DNA of 64,000 nucleotides from contig OZ037904.1 in the NCBI GenBank assembly GCA_964035575.1, positions 682,001 through 746,000 of the forward strand, written 5' to 3'. The DNA is from Rhynchopus sp. YZ270_cl-10 (Eukaryota > Euglenozoa > Diplonemea > Diplonemida > Diplonemidae). Below, one piece after another: positions 22,615 to 30,209 of this stretch. The stretch's first letter is position 1. Every line of letters starts with the position of its first letter. The position numbers and the translations under genes are program-made. The notes under the pieces are model-generated. The model was not told the origin of the DNA, did no database searches, and was given only the letters and a program-made list of their open reading frames with translations.

Positions 22615-22637
22615 CAAAACAAAAAAAATATTGAAAC

Positions 22638-22668
22638 ATGAATGTGCCTCTCGTGCACACACATCTGA
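22638..22668. repeat. Hairpin module, TGTGCCTCTCGTGCACA type
   Basis: ATGAATGTGCCTCTCGTGCA then CACACATCTG: inner TGTGC/GCACA stem, outer GATG-like/CATC stem, loop CTCTCGT. This is the clearest copy of the CCTCTCGTG-loop class. Confidence 0.65.
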
Positions 22669-22769
22669 AAGAAATCCTCGGCCATTATAGGTGCGAGGCA
22701 GAAAGAGCAACAGAACCCAAATGCAAACATAATAAAGACACTGGTGTGGCTGAATGGGGGGTTATTATA

Positions 22770-22857
22770 TTTTTTTGATAAATTGTTGGAGTAGTGTAGT
22801 TGCCTCGGGTTGTGTTGACAACAGTTGTGCAATCTCCACTGTCCTTTTTTTGATAAA
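22770..22857. repeat. 75-bp dispersed repeat (copy 2)
   Basis: TTTTGATAAATTGTTGGAGTAGTGTAG-type sequence through CCTCGGGTTGTGTTGACAAC to GTGCAATCTCCACT. Immediately follows a solitary GGTGTGGCTGAATGG MITE end at 22743, so the MITE may have been interrupted by it. Confidence 0.75.
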
Positions 22858-22888
22858 ATAGAAGTTAAATTCTCTAATTTCAGGCACG

Positions 22889-22967
22889 GGTGTGGCATGA
22901 ATGGGGGGCGGTGGAAAAGTGCGGAAAAGTGCAGAAAAAGTGCGAATCACCCCCCTTCAGCCACACC
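22889..22967. mobile_element. Short MITE, GGTGTGGC...TTCAGCCACACC ends
   Basis: About 79 bp between GGTGTGGCATGAATGGGG and CCCCTTCAGCCACACC, with internal AAAAGTGCGGAAAAGTGC repeats. The same inner AGTGCGAATC...CCCCCTTCAGCCACAC is seen at 52526-52590. Confidence 0.7.
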
Positions 22968-23143
22968 AGACACACTTTCTGTTTCCGTAAAATAAATTTT
23001 ACCAAGGAACATCAGAATGGTGTCGCTGCAAACCCTGTGTTGAATGCGATATCCGTTTACCCCTCCTCCTTTTTTTTTTGAATAATTTGTTCGTTTAGTG
23101 TACCTGCCATCGCAGTCTTTACAAAAAAAAAGTTTATAAAATA

Positions 23144-23173
23144 AACCTAAGCCTCTCGTGTTCAGTCACCTTT
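23144..23173. repeat. Hairpin module, CCTAAGCCTCTCGTG type
   Basis: AACCTAAGCCTCTCGTGTTC then AGTCACCTTT, preceded by AAAGTTTATAAAATA. Lies about 600 bp 3' of the kinase stop codon. Confidence 0.55.
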
Positions 23174-23415
23174 AGAAAAAAAGGTTTCTTGTTTGTCTCT
23201 AAAAAAAGAACTCCCCCTACCCTTTAGCCGCGAGAAACAAAAAAAAAAAAAAAAAAAAAAAACACGTGGAAAGGTTTTTCTGTTCTCCGTTGCATCACAC
23301 CCCACATACATCCCACCCCACCCCACCTCACAACCCCAAAGGATCACACCCCCCCCTCACCTCACGACGTTTTACGAAGTGTTAGAACGATTCGCTTCCT
23401 TAAAAAAAAAGTTGC

Positions 23416-23525
23416 CTTGAAATACAAAGCCCTCTCGTGAACAGTGTATCTTGGTACAATGACCGAGTGTACCAGAGTGGACACCCAACCATGCAGTCCT
23501 ACAATCCATTTCGTGGTTTACATCA
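23416..23525. repeat. 110-bp dispersed module (GAAATACAAAGCCCTCTCGTG), copy 1
   Basis: Runs from TTGAAATACAAAGCCCTCTC through GTGTAC/GGTACAATGACCG and GTGGACACCCAACCATGCAG to CCATTTCGTGGTT. A near-identical copy is at 51217-51335, a diverged one at 57385-57525 and a 5'-only copy at 28514-28553. Confidence 0.85.
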
Positions 23526-23768
23526 CAAAAAAAAAAAATTGTATCCTTCACAATTCTCACCCCCTCCCCCACCCCTTTTTCTACCCAAATTGCATCAAAA
23601 AAAAAGGAAAATTTGAACGAACGAATATGCCACACACATTCTATCAGACTGCTGTCTTTTTTTGACGGTAAAATCCAAGCAAGAGGCAGTACTTTCTCGC
23701 GGCCAAAAAATTAACCGGGAGACCAGCATCACACAAAAAAAGCCCCCCTTTTTCCCCCCCCTCCGCAA

Positions 23769-25034
23769 CTAAAACAACTTCTCTGCTGTGTGGATGTACT
23801 CCCACATGACACGACGTGATTCTTCCACCGCAACGTTACTCCGGAGTTTGTGGTGGATATCATCTGTGTAGGTTTTTAGCTGCGGGGTGGGATTCGCACT
23901 GCTCTTGCCTACGGTGTCCTCCAGCTGATTGAAGAACCGGTGGTGCAACGCTTTGTCTATTGTCGTCCTTTGCGCAGGGTCGTACAGAAGCATTTCACAT
24001 AGAAGATCCAATTCTTGCTCGGAACACCCATCTGGGTTGTCGGGACCAATCATATAACCGCCTTCATAGAGAGTTTCCCTAAGGGAACCACTGCCCTGTA
24101 GTACCTTCTTCTTGAGGGATTCGTTCGTAATCTTTTCTACCATCCATGCCGGAGGTTGTCCAAGGACCTGCGCTATCTTGACTACCATGTCCTGCGGCAC
24201 CCCCTTCTCAGAGTAGATCAACGGTTCCGCAGTGATCAGCTCCCACATAATGCACGCAACCCCCCACACCTCCGTTGCATGAGGATGCTCTGTTTGCCCT
24301 AACGTTCCCTGCTTGATTATGTTATATGCCATACCGGAAGGACCACGTTGCGCTTCTTCCAACACCTGCGCGATTCCTTCAGGTGGCATATAAGACATAG
24401 TCGTGACCAAAGGGATGAGTGTGGTAGGATCTCCTGCGTCTGCCTGCACATCACGTCCGCTTCCAAAATCGCAGATTGCGAGAGTTACATCGGTGTCGCA
24501 TGGACCGTCATAGCGAATCAACATATTCTCAGGTTTAATGTCACGATGAATAAACCCCGCTTTATGCACCGCCTGGAGGCCTTCTAATAGCTGATAGATT
24601 ATGGTTGCTCTGCGAAGTTCGTTTAACAGCATTACGTCGTCAGCATTGCGGAGAACGTCTCTCAGAGATTTGGTGTATTTGTCCATGACCAGATAGACGC
24701 TGGAGAAGGTGTCAACGGTTTCGTGGGATTCAACAAAGAAATCTCTGAGACGAACGATATTTGGATGTGACGCGCCGGAGAAATGGTGAAGGAGAACCAA
24801 CTCCCGAAGAGTTCCAGTATGACGCCCATCTTTGAAGATCTCAGTGCACTTCTTAATCGCAACCTCCGTCTGCGTTGCGGTGTCATACGCAGTTATCACT
24901 GCGCCAAACGCACCGCTCCCAATCCCTGCCGTCTTCTCATCCACCTTATACCGGTCAGGGACCACAAACCGTTCTGGCTTTTGAAAGCTTCGCAGAGGGG
25001 GCACCATTACATTGTACTCCACATCTTCACCCAT
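23769..25034 (-). CDS. Atypical MAPK-like (CMGC) protein kinase
   Basis: Single-exon 421-residue ORF with ATG start and TAG stop. It has a complete kinase core: Gly-loop GIGSGAFGAV (~37-46), VAIKK Lys at ~61, helix-C Glu near 78, catalytic loop HRDIKPEN (163-170), DFG at 189-191, and a CMGC-like C-lobe ending LLYDPAQRTTIDKALHHRFF. It should phosphorylate Ser/Thr. The activation segment is unusual: a MAPK has TxY and a TRWYRAPE P+1 loop, but here the segment reads VTTMSYMPPEG and no TxY is seen. Substrate choice and activation probably differ from MAPKs. The upstream 100 bp is pyrimidine-rich on the minus strand. Active kinase likely since all catalytic residues are present. Confidence 0.88.
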   Translation of the reverse strand: MGEDVEYNVMVPPLRSFQKPERFVVPDRYKVDEKTAGIGSGAFGAVITAYDTATQTEVAIKKCTEIFKDGRHTGTLRELVLLHHFSGASHPNIVRLRDFFVESHETVDTFSSVYLVMDKYTKSLRDVLRNADDVMLLNELRRATIIYQLLEGLQAVHKAGFIHRDIKPENMLIRYDGPCDTDVTLAICDFGSGRDVQADAGDPTTLIPLVTTMSYMPPEGIAQVLEEAQRGPSGMAYNIIKQGTLGQTEHPHATEVWGVACIMWELITAEPLIYSEKGVPQDMVVKIAQVLGQPPAWMVEKITNESLKKKVLQGSGSLRETLYEGGYMIGPDNPDGCSEQELDLLCEMLLYDPAQRTTIDKALHHRFFNQLEDTVGKSSANPTPQLKTYTDDIHHKLRSNVAVEESRRVMWEYIHTAEKLF

Positions 25035-25185
25035 TTTGGAAATATTTTTAACAGAAAGAAAAGAGAGGGGTAGAGGGGGAGGGGGGAGGAGGGGAGGGGA
25101 GGGGAGGGGAGGAGGAGAGAGGGAGGGGAGGGGGGTCTGTCATGAGTGTTGTGTTTGCTACGTTGTTTGAAAACTTGGTTTGTAT

Positions 25186-25216
25186 TAGTGTAGACACCCT
25201 AGAGTGTGCTACACTA
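25186..25216. repeat. Perfect TAGTGTAG hairpin module
   Basis: TAGTGTAGACACCCTAGAGT then GTGCTACACTA: perfect TAGTGTAG/CTACACTA stem plus inner CAC/GTG pairing. Preceded by TGAAAACTTGGTTTGTAT, as at 29428. Lies about 150 bp upstream of the kinase ATG. Confidence 0.75.
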
Positions 25217-25253
25217 TACCAAACACTTTTAGTTGTTTGTTGTCACTTCTATC

Positions 25254-25367
25254 ATTGGGCCATCTCTGATCGTCTCCGTGAGACAACGCAACAGGCGTGT
25301 GAGAGCTTAGTGAGAGTCTCTGAGAGCTACTGAAAAAAAATCTCACCCCGTCCATAGATTGCCCAAT
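25254..25367. mobile_element. 114-bp MITE, ATTGGGCCATCTCTGA ends
   Basis: Diverged copy of the 19545-19645 MITE: ATTGGGCCATCT / AGATTGCCCAAT ends, shared inner GATCGTCTCCGTGAGACA and GAAAAAAAATCTCACCCCGT. Sits directly 3' of a TAGTGTAG hairpin module. Confidence 0.7.
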
Positions 25368-25590
25368 CATGTATTCTGTGTGATTTTTTCTGGTTCTGGA
25401 TAATTCTGCAGAGCAAAATGATGACTGAAGCAACGCTGGATGCGCAAAAAGCGGGGTACGGTCCACCGTGCGGGGGTTTATTTGAAAAAAATAATAAAGT
25501 AGTAGTGTAGGCCATTTAGACATAGCCACTATTTTTTTTTTGGCGAAATGTAAAGAAAACAGCGAGTCAAATCGATATGTGGTCCGATTA

Positions 25591-26637
25591 GGGTGGGCGA
25601 ATTGACAAAATTAATTCGGGTTATTGGCGTCATGGATTTTAGAATCCTGGGGGGAAAAAAGTGTTCTCTTGGTTCCCCCACCAAAAAACCACCACTTCTA
25701 CGGTTTTCTGTTGCCAGCCCCGCCCCTGCCATCAAGCCCATCACCGTCAACCCTCTTCAGGAAATGATGATCAGTGCGTCCTCCAAGACAGAGCTTCCAT
25801 CACCAGCAAAACACCCGCAACCACGGGGTTATTAATGCCTCCAACGAAGTTTTGAAGTGGCTGCGGGAGCACACTCGCCTCCGCTTCGCGAGAAACGACG
25901 CTATTGTGACAGGGAGGAAGAGCTGTATGACGACCTGGGGAAGATTGTGCACGACTTCGAACTGCACAAACACAGGATGAGGGTCGAGACCCTGTGCCAC
26001 ACCCTTCCCAGCACCAACACACGTCATCAGAACCGGAACACGGCGCGTTCACGACTGACCCACAAAGACTGTGTCGCGGCCTTGGAGGTGTTGGTAACAT
26101 GGCTTGACAAGCCGTTGATGGCAGTGAGTGCTGCACATGCCGCAAAAGTGCAGATAGATCTCCTCTCAGAAGAAATCCAATACCTGGGGAAGCAGCTTGT
26201 CGAACCACAGAACAGAACGGCAAGCAATGGTCGCAGTGAAGTGCCAATCCGAGAGCCAGGTGAAGACTTTGTGCAGGTGTTGTGTGAGGCAGCGACCCTT
26301 CCTCTCCCTGATGAAACGGACACCGCTCTTGTTACCCGAGCAACGGTTGCTGCAGTGAAAGAGTGTCCTGTGTTCCACACTGTGGCTATGAAGGCCGCAT
26401 TTCTGAAGCTGTATGCAAAGTCCGTGAAAAGAGGAAGAGATGGACTGATGGCGCTGTATGGTGCTGCACTTACGGGGTGCGACAACAAGCCTACTGGAGC
26501 CGAGGAGGAAATACTGAATGAACTGCAAAAAAAAACTTTTTGAAACTTTTTTTTCCTGAAAACTTTTTTTCTGCGTCATGCGTCAGCGTTTTCTCTGCAT
26601 CATGTAACCCGAATTAATTTTGTCAATTCACCCACCC
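25591..26637 (+). mobile_element. 1047-bp TIR DNA transposon, TTA target duplication (PIF/Harbinger-like, non-autonomous)
   Basis: Terminal inverted repeats of 33 bp (GGGTGGGYGAATTGACAA... to ...AATTCGGGTTA) differ at one base. TTA lies directly outside both ends (25588-25590 and 26638-26640). A 3-bp TTA duplication is the habit of the PIF/Harbinger superfamily. The nearly identical ends point to a recent insertion. No DDE transposase is encoded; the interior carries an unrelated reading frame (25857-26543). It lies between the kinase and coiled-coil genes, upstream of the kinase. Superfamily call rests on TSD length and sequence only. Confidence 0.8.
25857..26543 (+). CDS. ORF carried by the TIR element, unknown function
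   Basis: About 228 codons in the same orientation as nothing else in the window (plus strand). The frame opens at a GTG, so the true start is either an internal ATG or lies in another frame or exon upstream. A neighbouring frame just before it reads NEVLKWLREHTRLRFARND, which also looks coding, so a frameshift or an unseen intron near 25900 is likely. The protein is helical and charged (REEELYDDLGKIVHDFELHK; DKPLMAVSAAHAAKVQIDLL) and shows no DDE, Myb or zinc-finger signature. It may be a decayed accessory gene of the transposon or captured host sequence. Confidence 0.4.
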   Translation: MAAGAHSPPLREKRRYCDREEELYDDLGKIVHDFELHKHRMRVETLCHTLPSTNTRHQNRNTARSRLTHKDCVAALEVLVTWLDKPLMAVSAAHAAKVQIDLLSEEIQYLGKQLVEPQNRTASNGRSEVPIREPGEDFVQVLCEAATLPLPDETDTALVTRATVAAVKECPVFHTVAMKAAFLKLYAKSVKRGRDGLMALYGAALTGCDNKPTGAEEEILNELQKKTF

Positions 26638-26773
26638 TTAGGGGTAAATAACCACACCTGAAAAAAGACATAAAACAGAGCAAAGCAGATTGCAAAGGCA
26701 TATTTAAAAAAAAAAAAAATACGCACATCACCTGACATAGGAATATGAAAGGAGAGTGCTTTCCCTTACCCTT

Positions 26774-28468
26774 TTATATACACCCGAATGTTTCCAAGCT
26801 TTTTATTGTGAACGACTCTGCAGAGGAAGGCAGGCGGGAGGCCTCGGGGCCGTTGCTTATGTAAGCTAGCGCAGGTGGGAGTGCAACATGCACTGAGACA
26901 TCGACGTCTGTTGTAAACGATGGGCAGGGTTGAAGCACGCAGGTGTACGTCTTTCCATCCCCTGACAAGAGCCAGGCTGGACGAGGGAATATGTCCCCTA
27001 TACTCGCATCAAACTGCACCGACGTGCTGGACAGGGCACGCACCACGTACTCCGGCGCTGTCTCCACCAACACCCCCCCTTCCCCCACCAGCTCCACAGA
27101 CAGATCACCCCCACCTCTCCGTATATCCTCCTCCGTCAACAGCTCAAACACACTTCCGGTACAACGCAGATAGCTTTCCCCTCCCTTTTGAACCGGGGGC
27201 TGAGGAGGTGGAGGTGGATGAGGATGAGGAGGGGCCACACTCTCCTCCTCCAACCAGGTTGGTAGTGGTTGCGTTGGTCGCGCCCTTTTTATTTCTGCCT
27301 CCGACACCGTCGCATTCCCAGGGGCGGGGGGGTTATGCTGTGGAGGGATCAGCCGTGAGGATCCCTCTAATTCCTCCTCCTCCTCTCTCTCCCCTTTGTA
27401 CTCCTCCCTCACGCTTACTTCTTGAGGACGTTCTTGAAGAACCTGTCGTGACGCTACGAGAGGCACCGTTTCTGCAAGCCCACTTAATTCCTGCAACAAA
27501 TTCGGCTCTTCTGTTGTCGGTACCCCATTTGGACCGGCCCCTTCCAAAAAGGCTTCCGTCTGCGGAAGAACTGGAGGCCTCTGAGTTTGCCCCCCTTCAT
27601 GCCTTGGCCTCCCAGATGGTGCGGTGTTGTGCCTGCCTAAGACATCCCCTCCTGATCGAGAGGATTGAGTCAACCCAAGATTTAATTTTTGAGAGTCAGG
27701 CACCCTCAGTGGTTCGTGTCCTAACCGTTGTACCGTGGGAGTAGGTGTATGCGCTGTAGGGGCGGAGAAGGTGGTACGCCCTTCAAACGTATGTGAAGAT
27801 GGAACCCCAGAAAAGGCGTGAAGCAGTTTGTCCTCATCTTCGCTGAGGCCGTCGCCTATAGAGGGGCCCCCTAAGGTGAGGATTGGTTTGGCGGGGCGCA
27901 TGGTGCCTCGTTCAAGCTGGAGGGTGAGCGCATCTTGACCGTTCCCTGAAAACATTGAATTTAACACTGAATCTTCAGAAGTGTCGACCGGGGAGGATAG
28001 AGAGAGAGGAGCTGTTGTGGGATGGAGGTCGATGAGAGAGGGTTTGATGACCACCTCGGGGAGTGGGATGTCTCCTGAGATTGGTTGGTTAGGCGCGAAG
28101 GAGACGTTTGCTAAAGCGGATTTTGTGTCATGTGGGGCATGGTGTGTGGTGAGTTTGGGCATGTGGCGGGTAGGGGATGCGGCTGGCGGTGGGTCGTTCC
28201 AGTGGCGTTTCAGCTCGGCGTCTTCGTTGCGTTTGCGGAGGCGTTCGGCCTCCTTCCGGCGGCGTGTCTCTGCGATTTGGTCCTCCAGCTCGCGTTTGTA
28301 GCTGAGTTGTGCCTCATTGCGCGCCTGCTTTTCCTGCATGTACATTTCCTTATCGTGCATCATCACCAAGTTGTTACCGCTATTCAAATATGACGATTTG
28401 TTCGGATCTCGCACACCAGGTGCACCAAGAGTGCCCCGAAACTGTTTATTCCCGCTACGATACATCAT
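26774..28468 (-). CDS. Coiled-coil, proline-rich protein (CSPP1/CCDC66-like N-terminal helix)
   Basis: Single exon; I take the ATG at 28468 (protein starts MMYRSGNKQFRGTLGAPG, 564 residues). Residues ~40-95 form a highly charged helix (EMYMQEKQARNEAQLSYKRE, then LEDQIAETRRRKEAERLRKR) of the kind repeated in centrosome and cilium proteins such as CSPP1 and CCDC66. The middle is low-complexity and proline-rich. The last ~110 residues are more ordered (GSVFELLTEEDIRRGGGDLS; LLSGDGKTYTCVLQPCPSFT). A basal-body or axoneme role is plausible given the dynein and other coiled-coil genes nearby but is inference. A perfect TGAGGGC/GCCCTCA hairpin lies 14 nt upstream of the ATG, within the presumed leader. 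Confidence 0.7.
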   Translation of the reverse strand: MMYRSGNKQFRGTLGAPGVRDPNKSSYLNSGNNLVMMHDKEMYMQEKQARNEAQLSYKRELEDQIAETRRRKEAERLRKRNEDAELKRHWNDPPPAASPTRHMPKLTTHHAPHDTKSALANVSFAPNQPISGDIPLPEVVIKPSLIDLHPTTAPLSLSSPVDTSEDSVLNSMFSGNGQDALTLQLERGTMRPAKPILTLGGPSIGDGLSEDEDKLLHAFSGVPSSHTFEGRTTFSAPTAHTPTPTVQRLGHEPLRVPDSQKLNLGLTQSSRSGGDVLGRHNTAPSGRPRHEGGQTQRPPVLPQTEAFLEGAGPNGVPTTEEPNLLQELSGLAETVPLVASRQVLQERPQEVSVREEYKGEREEEEELEGSSRLIPPQHNPPAPGNATVSEAEIKRARPTQPLPTWLEEESVAPPHPHPPPPPQPPVQKGGESYLRCTGSVFELLTEEDIRRGGGDLSVELVGEGGVLVETAPEYVVRALSSTSVQFDASIGDIFPRPAWLLSGDGKTYTCVLQPCPSFTTDVDVSVHVALPPALAYISNGPEASRLPSSAESFTIKSLETFGCI

Positions 28469-28479
28469 GTTCAAATAGT

Positions 28480-28499
28480 TGAGGGCGCGATGCCCTCAG
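28480..28499 (-). promoter_or_regulatory. Perfect leader hairpin before the coiled-coil gene
   Basis: TGAGGGC-ATCGC-GCCCTCA on the minus strand, 14 nt before the ATG at 28468. If transcribed it would form a stable 7-bp stem close to the start codon. No similar hairpin precedes other genes in the window. Confidence 0.4.
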
Positions 28500-28513
28500 A
28501 AAGAAAAAAAATT

Positions 28514-28553
28514 GACTTGAAATACAAAGCCCTCTCGTGAACAGTGTACCTCT
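28514..28553. repeat. 5' part of the GAAATACAAAGCCCTCTCGTG module
   Basis: TTGACTTGAAATACAAAGCC, then CTCTCGTGAACAGTGTACC, identical to the start of 51217-51335 but lacking the remaining ~70 bp. Located within 50 bp upstream of the coiled-coil gene start, as the 51217 copy is for the transporter gene. Confidence 0.7.
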
Positions 28554-29274
28554 AAAAAAAATCCCACAAGAATTTTTTTCTTTTGATAATCCTGAGGCAG
28601 TTCTTAGGAGAAGGGAAAGAGAAGAGAGAGAAGGGAAGGGGAAAATAGAAAATAAAAAATAAAAAAAATCTGTCAGGTGAGATTGAGAGGGGAGAGAGGG
28701 GTGGGGGATTCGAGTAATCGACGAAAAATGTTGTAGCGCAGCGATGGCGAACAGGGAAAAGATGATGAACTTTTTTTATATTATTATTTCGCTCAAATTT
28801 TCTCACTGTCTCAAAAAGAAGAAAAAAAAAATATGACACCCCTTTTAGAAAAAATGCGAGGGTTTTGTGCACGACGTACAACAAAAACATGGGAGGATAC
28901 GGGAAGGGGATAATATAAAATATTTTTTTTTTTGAGGTGGGTGTACTGGTTTGGGAATGTTGCGAAAGGGGTGTGCAAATATCACAGATGGGGGGGGGGG
29001 GGGGGGTGCGGTGCTATGACACCAGGACAGTTCAGCAAAACGCCTGGTTACACAATAACAAAAAGAAAAATGCGTGCAAAGCGAAGCAGACCTCACTCAG
29101 CGGGGGATAATACGTAGTACAGCTAGGATGGGGATATGTTCAGTGCTGTCGAAAGTGCCAAAAAAAAAATTGTCAATGTCCTTTGACAGAGCTTTGGGGG
29201 GGGAAGCATATCGTACGTATGTGCTTGTTGTGTATTTCAGAGTATTTTGTTTTTGGTTTTCTTCCTGCTCCACA

Positions 29275-29373
29275 CTACATAGGCAGACTGAACTCCTCGT
29301 TGTCAGTGTCGCTCCTCCGCGGTGATGAGGCCACGTCGTCATCAGAGTACAACTTCTCCAGACTGCCGTCCAT
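29275..29373 (-). CDS. Small acidic ORF or terminal exon, unknown
   Basis: 32 codons, MDGSLEKLYSDDDVASSPRR through TDNEEFSLPM, directly behind an AACACAG that would serve as a splice acceptor. The composition looks like real protein rather than spacer. It could be a short gene, a last exon whose upstream partners I cannot find, or a relic. Nothing supports a function. Confidence 0.3.
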   Translation of the reverse strand: MDGSLEKLYSDDDVASSPRRSDTDNEEFSLPM

Positions 29374-29427
29374 CTGTGTTTTGTATTGTTTTTTTGTTTC
29401 ATTCATTTTTGAAAACTTGGTTTGTAT

Positions 29428-29457
29428 TAGTGTAGCCACCCGAGAGTGTGCTCCACT
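29428..29457. repeat. TAGTGTAG hairpin module
   Basis: TAGTGTAGCCACCCGAGAGT then GTGCTCCACTCTA, preceded by TTTTGAAAACTTGGTTTGTA. A second short variant (ATCCGAGGATGAGGTCCACT) follows at 29474-29495. Confidence 0.65.
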
Positions 29458-30209
29458 CTACTATTTTTAATATCATCCGAGGATGAGGTCCACTAAAGTT
29501 TTACCCCCCCTTCCTTTACACTCAGGTGCGGAAGGCAACCTAGATGCCACAACAGAGAGGAAGTAAGTAATAAACTGTCGTGAGCAGGAGGAGGATATGC
29601 CCCAGGATACACAGCCCCAGCAGGTGTCTGCCTCCCTCCTTCCCCACGCACGTGGGATGATGTGGCATGGGTGCCATGGGCGGGGACAAGCCTGATGACA
29701 GAAGTGAACGAGGCCAGCAAGGAAGACGTCCCATGTGAGACAGATGTCTTAAATTCCTTTGGTGGGGAGGGGGTTGATTTACATAGAAATTAAATTCTGG
29801 TATTTTTCAGGCACGACGTCACCAAAAAAAACGCTGGAAAAAAAGAAAAACGAAAATAGTTTCGGCCCTGGTGGGGAGGGGGGCAAGATAAGAGGAAACT
29901 CATACCGCGCTCTCAATATAGGTGCTGAGGGGAAGTCCTTCACTTTTGTGTGGTGAGGACTTTGCAAGTCCATCTGCACGGGGTGCTTGACGTGCAAGCG
30001 AAGCGAGTAAAGACATCGTCTGTTGTAGTGCGTTGTGGTGTAGTTTGTTTTTGTGTGAGGGGTGCGTTAAAACAAAATATTTTCCTTTTTTTAATCAAGT
30101 AATCATGATCAGTTGGCAGTAAATTGTCGGGTTTTTGTTGTGTTCAACAATTCGCCTAAAGTATCCCACATTCCTTTTTTTTTTTCAGTTCTCTTTAAAA
30201 AAAACTTCG

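Larger units (their letters stand above)
21047..23768. other. 2.7-kb spacer made of MITEs and hairpin modules
   Basis: No supported exon. It carries one of each main repeat type found in the window (listed separately), a G-tract at about 21310-21327, an A-tract near 23239-23260, and at 22025-22060 a GGTAGTTCCTAAGCGATGAA segment related to 63857-63877 at the right edge. Confidence 0.6.
28554..30209. other. Spacer with one small ORF and one hairpin module
   Basis: Contains a G-tract at about 28986-29004, the small ORF at 29275-29373, a TAGTGTAG hairpin at 29428-29457, and 29500-29760, a G/C-richer stretch that may be part of an old gene or element but shows no recognisable protein. The rest is A/T-rich and featureless. 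Confidence 0.5.

Noticed and set aside
25771-26488. Minus-strand ORFs within the TIR element
   Set aside because: They overlap the better-composed plus-strand frame and show only mirrored composition.
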